Origin: WHTI01 sp963826105
GTDB lineage: Bacteria > Actinomycetota > CADDZG01 > WHSQ01
DNA: 64,000 nucleotides
Reading direction: 5' to 3'
Assembly (NCBI GenBank): GCA_963826105.1
Contig: CAWGWA010000006.1
Span: 248,001-312,000, forward strand
Position 1 is the stretch's first letter, and the number at the start of each line of letters is the position of its first letter. Positions 20,870-30,064 of this stretch are shown one piece after another. The notes under the pieces are model-generated. The model did not search any database. It worked only from the letters and a program-made list of their open reading frames with translations, and was not told where the DNA came from. Both the position numbers and the translations under genes were made by a program.

Positions 20870-21246
20870 TAGTCCGCCCCACGGTCGAACGTGAAGAACT
20901 CGATCCGATTGCCGGCCGGGTCGCGCGTGTAGAACCGGTGCCGGCCGCGGATCTCCTTCGCTTGCTCGATATGACATCCATGGCCGCGCAGATGTTCGAC
21001 CGCACCTTCGAAGTCACCGACGCGGACCGCGAAGTGAGCCCGGCGCGGCGGGTTGTGCGGGTCCTGCGAAAGGTGGAGTTGCGAACCTCCCAGCGAGAAC
21101 CACGCTCCCTTCTCGCCGGTACCCTCAGGTTTCTGTATCTGTTCGAGCCCGAGAACCTGCTCGTACCAATCGATAACCTCGGCCTCGAGCTCGGCCGGGG
21201 TCGTCACGGTTACGTGATCTAGTCCCAGCAGTTCCAACCCAGCCAC
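20869..21246 (-). CDS. VOC superfamily (glyoxalase/bleomycin-resistance-like) protein
   Basis: A 125-residue single-domain vicinal-oxygen-chelate protein. It has the expected paired beta-alpha-beta-beta-beta modules: LDHVTVTTP with the first metal-type His, WYEQVLGLEQ, HFAVRVGDFEGAVEHLRG with a second His, and FYTRDPAGNRIEFF with the terminal Glu. The substrate cannot be told from sequence. It is unusual in lying between carA and carB, coupled on both sides: the 35-aa ORF ends at its GTG start and its stop overlaps the carB GTG. Confidence 0.88.
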
Positions 21247-21353
21247 TATCTGCGGTTCGCCCCCTTCGCCTCCGCCTTGCGCTGCTCGCGCTCCTTCTTC
21301 CTCCGCTGCCGGTCCTTGCGCCAGCGCGCCTTCTTGCGATCGCCTCTACCCAC
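21246..21353 (-). CDS. Small highly basic protein, 35 residues, in the car operon
   Basis: A GTG at 21353 lies 7 bases after AGGAG, 15 bases past the carA stop, and opens a 35-codon frame beginning MGRGDRKKARWRKDRQRRKK. More than half of the residues are Lys or Arg. The stop (TAG, 21248-21246) shares one base with the VOC start, a TAGTG overlap. The N-terminal GRGDRK resembles the start of ribosomal protein Thx, but the rest does not clearly match. Nucleic-acid or ribosome binding is a guess from charge. It is too short for standard gene finders. Confidence 0.65.
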   Translation of the reverse strand: MGRGDRKKARWRKDRQRRKKEREQRKAEAKGANRR

Positions 21354-21367
21354 GAGGGATCTCCTCT

Positions 21368-22564
21368 CTAGGTCTTGACTTCAAGCCGTGATGGCTCGAA
21401 GTTCTCGATCAGATCACCGAACGACTCGAATAGATAACGGGAATCGTGGGGGCCGGGCCCCGACTCCGGGTGGTACTGGACGCTATAGGCGACCCCGGGG
21501 ACCTCGATACCCTCTACGGTCCCATCGTTGAGGTTCACGTGGGTCAGATGGGCGGTGGTCTTCTCGATCGAACCTGGGTCCACCGCGAAGCCGTGATTCT
21601 GACAGGTGATCTCGATCCCGTCGCGCGCCGAGCACCTCACCGGATGGTTCCCGCCACGGTGGCCGAAGGGCAGCTTGTAGGTCTCGCACCCGAGCGCCAG
21701 GGCCAGGATCTGGTGGCCGAGGCAGATGCCGAAGACCGGAAGCCTGCCGAGGACCGCGCGGACGGTGTCGATCGCATATTCGACCGGTTCGGGGTCCCCG
21801 GGTCCGTTCGACAGGAACACCCCTTCGTAGTTCCCGGCTTCGATCTCATCGGCGGTCACCGTCGCGGGCAGGACCGTGACGTCGAAGCCGCTAGAGACCA
21901 GGAGGTCGAGGATGTTGCGCTTGAGACCGAAGTCGATCGCCGCGATCCGGCGGCGTGGTCGCTCTAGCCGCTGGAGGAGAGCAGCCGTTGCCGGTGCTAC
22001 TTCCGCACCCGCCGCGAATCCCGACAGAGCGCGCTCGGCGAGCATCTCGACCGTCCACTCATACGCCTCCGGGGTGGTCACCTCGCCGGCAAGGTCGAGA
22101 CCGACCATCGACCGAGATGCCCGCGCCCGATCCACCAGCTCGTCGGCATCGTCGATCTCGGTCGAGAGCGCCGCGCGCATCGCTCCCTTGTCGCGCAGGT
22201 GACGCGTCAGCTTGCGGGTATCGATCTCGGCGATCCCCGGAACACCGTGGCCTTCGAGGTAACGAGGTAGAGAATCCTCCGAGCGCCATGAGGATTCGAT
22301 CCGGGAGATGTCCCGCACCGCGAACCCCGCGACCCATGGCCTGCGGGACTGGTCATCGGCCGCGTTCACGCCGGTGTTCCCTATCTGGGTCGCCGTCATC
22401 GTCACGATCTGCCCGTGATACGAGGGATCGGTCAGCACCTCTTGATAGCCGGTCAGCGAGGTGTTGAAGCAAGCCTCTCCGGTGACCGTGGCGAGCGCGC
22501 CGAAGCCTTCACCGCGGAAGGTCGTCCCATCCTCGAGTGCGAGGATCGCCGGCGTACGGATCAC
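21368..22564 (-). CDS. carA: Carbamoyl-phosphate synthase small subunit
   Basis: The glutamine amidotransferase subunit, supplying ammonia to CarB. The N-terminal domain begins TPAILALEDGTTFRGEGFG and has FNTSLTGYQEVLTDPSY. The class I amidotransferase domain shows SNGPGDPEPV, the nucleophile Cys in FGICLGHQILALALG, and the His-Glu pair in VQYHPESGPGPHDS. The start is GTG at 22564, overlapping the pyrC stop as GTGA; an upstream in-frame extension is a pyrC shadow. 398 residues, complete. Confidence 0.97.
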   Translation of the reverse strand: MIRTPAILALEDGTTFRGEGFGALATVTGEACFNTSLTGYQEVLTDPSYHGQIVTMTATQIGNTGVNAADDQSRRPWVAGFAVRDISRIESSWRSEDSLPRYLEGHGVPGIAEIDTRKLTRHLRDKGAMRAALSTEIDDADELVDRARASRSMVGLDLAGEVTTPEAYEWTVEMLAERALSGFAAGAEVAPATAALLQRLERPRRRIAAIDFGLKRNILDLLVSSGFDVTVLPATVTADEIEAGNYEGVFLSNGPGDPEPVEYAIDTVRAVLGRLPVFGICLGHQILALALGCETYKLPFGHRGGNHPVRCSARDGIEITCQNHGFAVDPGSIEKTTAHLTHVNLNDGTVEGIEVPGVAYSVQYHPESGPGPHDSRYLFESFGDLIENFEPSRLEVKT

Positions 22565-23872
22565 ACGCTCACCCCGACGAGCTCCGAATCCCGCGTTGTC
22601 GGGTTGCCGTTGAAGAATGTGTGCACCACACGCCCGGTCACCTTGCGGCCCCCGAACGGAGTGTTGCGTGACAGGGAGTGGAACCGGTGCGGGTCGACCT
22701 CCCAGGATGCCTCCGGATCGAGGACGACCACGTTGGCCGCGCCTCCGACCGAGAGGCTTCCGTGGTCGGTGAGTCCAAGGATGCGCGCTGGAGCGCACGA
22801 CAGCCGCTCGATGGCATCGCTGAGGCTCAGATGTCCCTTGTGGACCAGTTCCGTCAAAGTCAATGCCAGCGACGTCTCGAGCCCGACCAGCCCGGGCGGC
22901 GCGTATTGGAACTCGATGTCCTTCTCTTCGATCGCGTGGGGCGCATGGTCGGTCGCGATCGCATCGATCGTTCCATCGGACAACCCGGCGATCACCGCAT
23001 CCCGGTGGTCCTCCGACCGGAGCGGTGGGTTCACCTTCGCGTTGGGGTCATACCCCTCGAGCGCTTCGTCGGTCAAGGTGAAGTGGTGAGGCGTCGCCTC
23101 GCAGGTGACGAGGACGCCCTCACTCTTCGCCCGACGCACGAGTTCGACCGTTCCGGCCGTCGAGATGTGGAGAAGATGGAGCCGGCATCCGGTCAGGCGT
23201 GAGAGGGCGATATCACGAGCTGCCATCAGTTCCTCGGCCTCGGCCGGGATCCCCCGCATCCCAAGCGCCATCGAGCGCTCGCCCTCATGCATCTGCCCAC
23301 CGAGGGCCAGCGACTCGTCTTCGCAGTGCTCCGCGTAGATCCCATCGAACGCGATCAGGTATTCCATCGCTCGTCGCGCGAACAGGGCGCTCTGAACACC
23401 CTTTCCGTCATCGGTGAACAACCGCACGCGGCGCCACCGAACGCGCCATCTCGCCGATGTCGGCCATGCTTTCGCCGGCGAGTCCTTTGCTAAGAGCGCC
23501 GGCCGGAACGACCTGAACGAGGCCCGACTCACGACCCAACGCCCACACCTTCTCGACCACCGAAGCAGTATCGGCAACGGGATCCGTGTTGGGCATAGTG
23601 CATATCGCGGTGTAACCGCCTGCCGCCGCGGCCCGCGCGGCGCTGGCGATCGTCTCTTCGTCCTCGCGCCCCGGCTCCCGCACGTGCGTATGCATATCCA
23701 CGAGCCCAGGGGCCACTACCAGTCCGGAGACGTCGATGTCCTCTGCCGACCCCGCATCGATCGAGTCCCCGACCTCCGCTACGAGGCCGTCCGTGATCAG
23801 TAGGTCCTGCACGGCGTCCACCTTGGAGGACGGGTCCACGACCCGACCGCCTTTGAGTAGGTAACTGCTCAT
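22561..23872 (-). CDS. pyrC: Dihydroorotase (one frameshift)
   Basis: Cyclises carbamoyl aspartate to dihydroorotate. This is the large, class I type of about 436 residues. The metal-binding motif DMHTHVREPG follows VVAPGLV. Later elements are HCEDESL, LHLLHISTAGTVEL and ATDHAPHA, and the C-terminus has NTPFGGRKVTGRV. The two halves are in different frames with a break near 23430, and all metal ligands are kept. The ATG at 23872 overlaps the pyrB stop as ATGA. Confidence 0.95.
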
Positions 23873-24801
23873 GTCACATCACCTTCCTCGGTGCCGCCGA
23901 GCATCAGGTACAGGAGGCTCATTCGGATAGCGAGGCCGTTGGAGACCTGATCGAGCACGATCGAGCGGGGCAATTCGGAGACATCCGCCGAGATCTCGAC
24001 GCCGCGGTTCATGGGGCCGGGGTGCATCACCAGGGCGTCGGGCTTCATCTTCGCTACCCGGCGAGAATCGAGGCCCCAGTTGGCTGCGTATTCGCGGTTC
24101 GAAGGGAATAGCTGCTCTGTCGCTCGTTCCTTCTGGACTCGGAGCAGGTAGCAGACGTCGATGTCCTCGATGACCGAGTCAAGGTCGTAGGAGATCTCCG
24201 CTCCCCAGCTACGGGCCTGGATCGGGATCAGGGTCGGGGGCCCGACCAGTACGACGTTCGCACCCATCGTCACGAGGCCCTTGACGTTGGAGCGAGCGAC
24301 CCTCGAATGGAGCACGTCACCGGCGATCGCAACGTTGAGGCCCGAAAGGTCCTTGAAGTGTTCGCGGATCGAGAAGATGTCGAGTAGCGCCTGGGTCGGG
24401 TGCTCGTGCCATCCGTCACCTGCGTTCAGCACGCTCGCCTTGACCCAGCGGGACAGCTGGAGCGGGGCCCCGGAGGAACCGTGGCGGACGACGATCGCAT
24501 CGACCCCCATCGCCTCGAGGGTCCACGCGGTGTCCTTGAACGACTCGCCCTTCGCGACGCTCGACTTCGAATCGGCAGAGAAGTTGATGACGTCTGCCGA
24601 CAAACGCTTGGCCGCCAGCTCGAACGAGATCCTCGTGCGCGTAGAGGCTTCGTAGAAGAGGTTGCAGACCGTCCGGCCCCTGAGCGTCGGGAGTTTCTTG
24701 ATGGGCCGGTCGGTGACCTGCCTCAGAGACTCGGCGGTATCGAGGATCCGCGTGATGTCGTCGGCCGAAAGCTGATCCATCGACAGTAGGTGTTTAAACA
24801 T
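23869..24801 (-). CDS. pyrB: Aspartate carbamoyltransferase, catalytic subunit
   Basis: First committed pyrimidine step. The 310 residues hold the carbamoyl-phosphate motif STRTR at 53-57, the HPTQALLD loop, GDVLHSRVARSN and HPGPMNRGVE near the C-terminus. No regulatory pyrI follows, which fits control through PyrR rather than an allosteric subunit. It starts 2 bases after the pyrR stop. Confidence 0.97.
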   Translation of the reverse strand: MFKHLLSMDQLSADDITRILDTAESLRQVTDRPIKKLPTLRGRTVCNLFYEASTRTRISFELAAKRLSADVINFSADSKSSVAKGESFKDTAWTLEAMGVDAIVVRHGSSGAPLQLSRWVKASVLNAGDGWHEHPTQALLDIFSIREHFKDLSGLNVAIAGDVLHSRVARSNVKGLVTMGANVVLVGPPTLIPIQARSWGAEISYDLDSVIEDIDVCYLLRVQKERATEQLFPSNREYAANWGLDSRRVAKMKPDALVMHPGPMNRGVEISADVSELPRSIVLDQVSNGLAIRMSLLYLMLGGTEEGDVT

Positions 24802-24803
24802 CG

Positions 24804-25382
24804 CTATGCCTCGCCCCCATCCTTGCGGCCGATCAGGACCGCATCCTCGCCATCGATCTCAGTGAGGTGTACCCGGACGTCCTCGCCCGACGAAGTGGGG
24901 AGGTTCTTGCCGACGTGATCGGCTCTGATCGGTAACTCGCGGTGACCGCGATCCACCAGGACCGCCAACTTGATCGCCCTCGGTCGTCCCAGGTCGAGGA
25001 TCGCTTCGAAAGCCGCCCGGATCGTTCGACCGGTGAACAGGACGTCGTCGACCAGAACCACAACTCGGCCATCGAGGTCGGCCGGCACGGTCGTCGCCTC
25101 AAGGTTGCGAGGGCCGCGGAGGCTTACATCGTCGCGGTAGAGGGAGACGTCGAGTGCTCCCGAAGGGAGGTCAACGCCCTCGAACGACGCGATGTCGGCG
25201 GCGATGCGATCGGCGAGTGGCGCTCCTCTGGTCCGGATGCCGACGATCACAAGGTCATCGGTTCCCTTGTTCGACTCGACGATCTCGTGGGCTATGCGGG
25301 TGAGGGCCCGACGGATGTCGTCGGGCTCCATCACTCGTGCCTTGACGGCGAAGGCATCGCCCTTGCGTCCGGGTTGCGCCAT
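24804..25382 (-). CDS. pyrR: PyrR, pyrimidine operon attenuator / uracil phosphoribosyltransferase
   Basis: An RNA-binding regulator that senses UMP/UTP and usually also has uracil phosphoribosyltransferase activity. The 192 residues show VIVGIRTRGAPLADRIA, SLYRDD, the PRPP loop VVVLVDDVLFTGRTIRAA, and VDRGHRELPIRADHVGKNLPT, the usual PyrR signatures. The ATG at 25382 is preceded by GGGGAGG, which lies inside the 3' arm of the leader terminator. It is the first gene of the pyr operon and is likely autoregulated by that leader. Confidence 0.96.
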   Translation of the reverse strand: MAQPGRKGDAFAVKARVMEPDDIRRALTRIAHEIVESNKGTDDLVIVGIRTRGAPLADRIAADIASFEGVDLPSGALDVSLYRDDVSLRGPRNLEATTVPADLDGRVVVLVDDVLFTGRTIRAAFEAILDLGRPRAIKLAVLVDRGHRELPIRADHVGKNLPTSSGEDVRVHLTEIDGEDAVLIGRKDGGEA

Positions 25383-25383
25383 C

Positions 25384-25413
25384 AAAAAACGCCTCCCCTA
25401 TCCGGGCAGGCGT
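25384..25413 (-). terminator. Intrinsic terminator in the pyr leader
   Basis: On the minus strand ACGCCT and AGGCGT form a stem, extended by CCC/GGG after one mismatch with a GGATA loop, followed at once by TTTTTT (25389-25384). The 3' arm contains the GGGGAGG ribosome site of pyrR, so folding would block both transcription and translation. Its place just before the start codon fits an attenuator. Confidence 0.8.
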
Positions 25414-25444
25414 GTGCGCGTATGCAGTGGGTCAAGCTCCTCAT

Positions 25445-25478
25445 CCCCTTCTCGGCCTCGCAGGGCCGCTCTTAAAGG
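25445..25478 (-). promoter_or_regulatory. PyrR-binding hairpin (anti-antiterminator)
   Basis: The minus strand reads CCTTTAAGAG, then CGGCC, the hexaloop CTGCGA (25463-25458), GGCCG and GAGAAGGGG. The hexaloop fits CNGNGA, the UUUAA lies in the lower bulge, and CCTT pairs with AAGG below it, matching the known PyrR target architecture. It lies immediately after the predicted transcription start and about 30 bases before the terminator. Confidence 0.8.
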
Positions 25479-25487
25479 TCGGCTCTC

Positions 25488-25517
25488 AACCTACACCGAG
25501 CGGCGAACGAGCGACAA
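25488..25517 (-). promoter_or_regulatory. Promoter of the pyrimidine operon
   Basis: TTGTCG (25517-25512), an 18-base spacer and TAGGTT (25493-25488) on the minus strand form a good sigma-70-type promoter. Transcription would start near 25481, directly ahead of the PyrR-binding hairpin. It lies downstream of the RHH-like gene. Confidence 0.6.
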
Positions 25518-25551
25518 CGACCCTCAGAGCTTCCGGGGCCATCGGGGGAGA

Positions 25552-26118
25552 TCAGGCGGTCGGACCCTCCGAGCGCACCTTCTCGACATCGATCAACGCG
25601 GCACGGAGGTCCTCGATCCAGGTCGTTTGGTTCGCTGCCACGAGACGCACGCACCACCCGAGAGCGTCGCTCCGACTCCGAGCGACCCCCGCGTCGACGA
25701 GGGTATCGAGCACCAGCCGCTCCGGCATCCGTAAACGAGTCATAACCGGGAGGCTGAGGTGGGTGAAGATCGCCCGCAGCGACCCGCACTGTGCCCCCCA
25801 CGAGACCTTCTTGCCGAAGGCGTGCTCCGCCTCCGCAGCGATATGCATCCGGGCCCCTCTCGTCTCCTCGCGGAAGCGCTTGATCCGCCCGGTCCGGGCT
25901 GCCTCCAGAGCGGCCTCGCCGCCCCCGCCTTCGACGGCTACGTCCGGGATTAACCCGATGACCTGGATCTCGTCTCGATCGGTGCTAACCGACGGAGGGC
26001 CTTCGAACCACCCTTCGGGGAGGCGGCCGCCGAACCACGCCCCCAGTTCCGCTCCGATTCCATTCGCATCCGTTCTTTTCGCGCCCGTTCTTTTTGCAGC
26101 CGTCCCTTTCCCAGTCAT
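25552..26118 (-). CDS. Conserved actinobacterial protein with RHH-like C-terminus
   Basis: 188 residues. The N-terminus has a short Lys/Thr-rich tract with two copies of an AKRT-type unit, then a linker and LGAWFGGRLPEGWF. A helical middle (RIKRFREETRGARMHIA, KKVSWGAQCG) leads to LSLPVMTRLRMPERLVLDT and GVARSRSDALGWCVRLV, a pattern like ribbon-helix-helix DNA-binding proteins (strand, then two helices with SRSxAL). A DNA-binding regulator is inferred, not shown. The ATG at 26118 lies 10 bases past the sensor kinase stop and has no strong ribosome site, suggesting coupling. Confidence 0.75.
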   Translation of the reverse strand: MTGKGTAAKRTGAKRTDANGIGAELGAWFGGRLPEGWFEGPPSVSTDRDEIQVIGLIPDVAVEGGGGEAALEAARTGRIKRFREETRGARMHIAAEAEHAFGKKVSWGAQCGSLRAIFTHLSLPVMTRLRMPERLVLDTLVDAGVARSRSDALGWCVRLVAANQTTWIEDLRAALIDVEKVRSEGPTA

Positions 26119-26128
26119 GATTACATCA

Positions 26129-27904
26129 TTACATACTTTGCTCCGGGGTCGCCAGCACGAACGAGAACGAGGCTCCCCGGCCCCCGGCGGAGTCGATCTC
26201 AAGATTGGAATCGTGGAGCCGCAGCACCTCCCGTACGAACGCGATCCCCAAACCGGTTCCGCCCGACGGCCGGCGTATTGGGGTCTCCCCCGCGGAAGAA
26301 CCTCTCCCCGATCCGCAAGAGGTCGGCCGGGGCGATCCCCGGGCCCGTATCCGAGACCGAGATCCTGATGCCCTCGGCCTCGGGGGTCGCCGCCAGAGCC
26401 ACCCTCGTGCCTGGTGGGGTGTGCTGGATCGCGTTGGCCAAGAGGTTCTCGAGTACCCGTTCCAACAGCACCGGGTCCGCCCACACCGTCGTTCCGTTGT
26501 CGATCGCCGTTGACAACGGGTGGGTCACGAACAATCCTTCGAGGCGGTCGGTCACTTCGTGGACGAGGCGCTTGAGATCGACAACCGCTGGTTGCGTCTC
26601 CAACCGACCTGCCTCGATGCGGGAGAAGTCGAGCAGGGTCACGATGATCCGATGAAGAGAGTCCGCGTTCGCCGTGAGCCTTCCGATCAGTTCGCGCCGG
26701 ACCTCCTCGTCGAGTTCGTCCCAGCGATCGACCAGTGGTGCGACCCATCCCCTGGATGGCCGTCAGGGGGGTCCGCAACTCGTGCGAGACCGTCGTGATG
26801 AAGTCCGACTTCATCCGATCGAGTTCCTCGAGCCTAGCCACCGACTCTCGTTCGATGGCGAACCGGTGAGCGCCCTCCAGGGCCCGACCCGCCAAAGACG
26901 CCAAGAGCTCGAAGACCTCGATCTCTTGACGTAGAGGCTCACCCTTCTCCCAGCGTGCCGCGCTCAGAACCCCGACCATCTCTCCTTCTGCATAGATGGG
27001 GGTCGCGATGGCCCCGCCAACACCCACGCCTGCGAACTCCTCGACGGATGATTCGAGGCTCGCGTAATCGGCCACCGTGAACGTCTTCCCGGTGGCCTTC
27101 ACCTCGGCCGGTCATGCCCTCGGTCGAGGGGCGATCCGAGCGCGAAAGGTGCTCCGGCCATCCCCTGACGTGAGCCATGTTGTAGGTAGATCCGTCTCCT
27201 GAGAAGAGGGACAGATCCGACGTCGCGAAGCCCAGCTCGATAACAGTGTCGACCAGGACGTCCAGAACCTCGCTCGGCGATCGAAGGGTCATCTCGCGAG
27301 CGGCACGGGCAACGGCCCCAAGGAGTTCCGCCCTGCGGGCCAGTTCGCTGTTGGCAGCCAGATGGGCCTCCTTCTGACGGATGAGCTCCCACGAGAGGTG
27401 TCCGGCGAGGAACATCAGAACCGCCAGGAACCCCATCCGGAGAACGAGGTCCTGAGAATCGATGTTGAAGTCATGCCGCCACAGGACCCCGACGTAGAAG
27501 GCGTAGGTGACCACGAGCATCACGGTTTGCATGGTCAGCGAGAAGAGTGCGGCGGAAAGGACCACCGTCAGTCCGTAGATGACGAAGATGGTCGATGCGC
27601 CGCCCCCCGCCGCGTTGATCGCCATCGTGATCACGATCAGGAGACCGATCGACCACGCGATCAACACCGGCAACTCCCACCGGGTTCCGACTACCCGTCG
27701 CCACGGGAGAACGGACACGAGAACGGTTAGGGATGCCCCGAGGATGAGTTCCACTCCCGGGTGGACGTTCTCTCCCGCGCTCCGGGCAAGGATCGTTGAA
27801 GCACCGAGGACGAGCATCGTTAACCACTGTGCCTGGAGGCCGAAGTGGACGATCCGGATCCGGAACTCCCGCACCTCGCGGTCGGGTAGATCTCGGTCAG
27901 ACAT
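26129..27904 (-). CDS. Membrane sensor histidine kinase with GAF domain (three frameshifts)
   Basis: About 590 residues after joining four frames. Residues about 25-190 hold five or six hydrophobic membrane segments without a large outer loop. A GAF-like domain follows (VADYASLESSVEEFAGVG, GEMVGVLSAARWEKG). The HisKA box is FITTVSHELRTPLTAI with the phospho-His, and the ATPase has NLLANAIQHTPPG, DTGPGIAPADLLRI, GERFFRG and GTGLGIAFVREV. Breaks lie near 27108, 26755 and 26268. All kinase boxes survive. No response regulator is adjacent; the RHH-like gene follows it. Confidence 0.88.
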
Positions 27905-27913
27905 TGCTAGACC

Positions 27914-28417
27914 TTAGTCATCCGCGGGGCGAAGTCCTTCCTCTTCCACGATCCGTCCGAGAAGGCCGTTGATGAACCGCCCAGAATCGTCGGTGGACAA
28001 CGATTTGGCGAGCTCTACCGCCTCGTTTATGGCGACGGCGAGTGGGACGTCGGTCTCGCCGGTCAGCTCGAAGATCGCGATCCTAAGGAGATTCCGATCG
28101 ACGATCGGCATGCGATCCACGGCCCACCGATCCGCGTAGCGGGCGATCAAGGCGTCGAGCTTTGCCTGGTTCCCCTGGACCCCGGCGATGAGTACCCGGG
28201 CGTAGGACATGACATCCGGCACCGGCACGTGCTCGACCGCCGCGGCCGCATCGTCGTCTCCGGTCGTCGGGATAACCCAACCCTCGGGAGCGCGACCGTC
28301 GAACGCTTCGAGGGGAAGCGAGTCCCTGATCTCGGCTTCGTAGAGCACGTCCAACGCAAGGCGCCTCGCCGCCCTCCGGTACTTGCTCGTCCCGTGGGGC
28401 CCGGCGCCTGCCTTCAC
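27914..28417 (-). CDS. nusB: Transcription antitermination factor NusB
   Basis: Acts with NusE in rRNA antitermination. The 167 residues carry RRAARRLALDVLYEAEIRDS at the N-terminus and the family C-terminal signature with VDRNLLRIAIFEL, VPLAVAINEAVELAKSL and GRFINGLLGRI. An insert of about 30 residues, Asp/Ala-rich, separates the two helical halves. The GTG start overlaps the efp stop as GTGA. The efp-nusB pair is widespread in bacteria. Confidence 0.94.
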   Translation of the reverse strand: MKAGAGPHGTSKYRRAARRLALDVLYEAEIRDSLPLEAFDGRAPEGWVIPTTGDDDAAAAVEHVPVPDVMSYARVLIAGVQGNQAKLDALIARYADRWAVDRMPIVDRNLLRIAIFELTGETDVPLAVAINEAVELAKSLSTDDSGRFINGLLGRIVEEEGLRPADD

Positions 28418-28971
28418 GCTCGTGAGATGTACTCGCCGGTGCGGGTGTCCACCTTGATGCTCTCGCCTTGCTCGATGAACAGTGGCACCTGAACGACCGC
28501 ACCGGTTTCCAAGGTCGCGGGCTTCAGTGCACCTGAAACACGGTCTCCTTTGAGGCCGGGCTCGGTTTCGGTGATCTGCAGCTTCACCGTCGACGGAAGT
28601 TCGGCACCAACTGCGGTCCCCTCGTAGACCGGAACCATCGCGATCATGCCGTCCTTCAAGAACTTGGCCGCGCCACCCAGCAGATCGGGGTCAACATGGA
28701 GCTGCTCGTAGCTCTCGTTGTCCATGAACACAAGTCCGGCGTCGTCGGGATAGAGGTACTGCATCTCGCGCTTGTCGAGGACCGCCAGGCTGACCTTCTC
28801 GTCGGCTCGGAACGTGCGGTCCGTTACCGCCCCCGTCTTCACGTTCTTCAGTTTCGTCTTGACGAATGCCTGGCCCTTTCCGGGCTTGACGTGCTGGTAG
28901 TAGGTGATGGTGAACAGGGCGCCCTCGATCTCGAGGGTCTGCCCGGGCCTCATGTCGTTCGTGGAGATCAC
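28414..28971 (-). CDS. efp: Translation elongation factor P
   Basis: Relieves ribosome stalling at polyproline. The 185 residues have the three-barrel family layout. The modified-lysine loop is KPGKGQAF with Lys32 at the tip; the middle carries YLYPDDAGLVFMDNESYEQ; the C-terminal signature is near GDRVSGALKPATLETGAVV. No modification enzyme gene is nearby. Pro-rich proteins in this window, such as the DUF4388 and roadblock tails, are potential clients; that is inference. It lies 13 bases after the M24 peptidase. Confidence 0.96.
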   Translation of the reverse strand: MISTNDMRPGQTLEIEGALFTITYYQHVKPGKGQAFVKTKLKNVKTGAVTDRTFRADEKVSLAVLDKREMQYLYPDDAGLVFMDNESYEQLHVDPDLLGGAAKFLKDGMIAMVPVYEGTAVGAELPSTVKLQITETEPGLKGDRVSGALKPATLETGAVVQVPLFIEQGESIKVDTRTGEYISRA

Positions 28972-28984
28972 TCGTTGCTCCTCT

Positions 28985-30064
28985 TCACAGCTCTATCAAT
29001 CGGTCCTTAGGCGCGTTGTTCAGAACCACAGGACCTTCCTTGGTCACGAGGACATCGTCCTCGATCCTGATCCCACCGAGTTTCGAGACGTAGATCCCCG
29101 GCTCGACCGTAACGACGTCTCCCTCGAGAAGACTGTCCTCGGATATCTTCGCAAACCTCGGCGCCTCGTGGATATCGAGTCCCACCCCGTGCCCGAGTCC
29201 GTGAGCGAACGTCTCTCCGTAACCGGCATCATCGATGACCTTGCGGGCGGTGGCATCCACCTCACGGCACACCGCGCCGCTCGTAGCCGCCGCGATCCCG
29301 GCCGCCTGCGCGGCCAGCACAACGCTGTAGATCTGCTTCTGTTCGTCGGTCGCAGGGCCTATGACGACGGTTCTGGTGATATCGGAGCAGTAGCCGTCAA
29401 CGCGCGCTCCGAAGTCCATGAGAACCAGATCGCCCTTCTCGAACTCGCGCGGGGAAGCGGTGTGGTGGATGTGAGCCGAGAGTTCCCCCGATCCGACGAT
29501 CGGCTCGAACGAGACATCATCCGCGCCTGCTTCACGCATCGCGACCTCGAGGTCGAGAGCGATCTTTCGCTCGGTGACCCCGGGGACCAGCCGATCCCTG
29601 ATCAACTCGTAGGCCTCGTCGGCGAGCCGGACGGCCTCCTTGATCTTCTCGACCTCGGCCGGTTCCTTGACCCGGCGGAACTCTTCCACGGCGTCCTTGG
29701 TCGCGACCACTTCTACACCTTCGAGCATCCCCACAACGTCGTCACGTTCGGCCACCGTGACCGACGCGGCCTCGACTCCGAGCTTTGAGACCCCCAGCGA
29801 AGCGATGAGGCCCGGAAGCTCGTCCTTGAGCTGCGATCCATAGATGGTGATGTCTGCACCGGTCACCAAGCTTGCCGCACGGGCGCGGTAGCGAGGATCC
29901 GAGAGGAAAGTGGAGCCGGAGCGGGAAACCACAACCTGTCCGTTGCTCCCTGAGAAACCGGTGAGGTAGCGAACGTTGGTCAGGTTCGTGATCAGAAGAG
30001 CATCGACTTCGAGCTCGTCGAGTTTCGCAACGACGCGTTGGATCCGACCTTCGTGATCCATCAT
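28985..30064 (-). CDS. M24 family Xaa-Pro aminopeptidase
   Basis: Probably cleaves the N-terminal residue before proline. The 359 residues have a creatinase-type N-terminal domain (VRYLTGFSGSNGQVVV) and a pita-bread catalytic domain. All five metal ligands are visible: two Asp in MDFGARVDGYCSDITRT, His in GLGHGVGLDIHE, Glu in VTVEPGIYV, and Glu in GGIRIEDDVLV. The start is the first of two adjacent ATGs (30064, 30061), overlapping the aroQ stop. The order aroQ-pepP-efp-nusB is conserved in many Gram-positive bacteria. Confidence 0.95.
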   Translation of the reverse strand: MMDHEGRIQRVVAKLDELEVDALLITNLTNVRYLTGFSGSNGQVVVSRSGSTFLSDPRYRARAASLVTGADITIYGSQLKDELPGLIASLGVSKLGVEAASVTVAERDDVVGMLEGVEVVATKDAVEEFRRVKEPAEVEKIKEAVRLADEAYELIRDRLVPGVTERKIALDLEVAMREAGADDVSFEPIVGSGELSAHIHHTASPREFEKGDLVLMDFGARVDGYCSDITRTVVIGPATDEQKQIYSVVLAAQAAGIAAATSGAVCREVDATARKVIDDAGYGETFAHGLGHGVGLDIHEAPRFAKISEDSLLEGDVVTVEPGIYVSKLGGIRIEDDVLVTKEGPVVLNNAPKDRLIEL

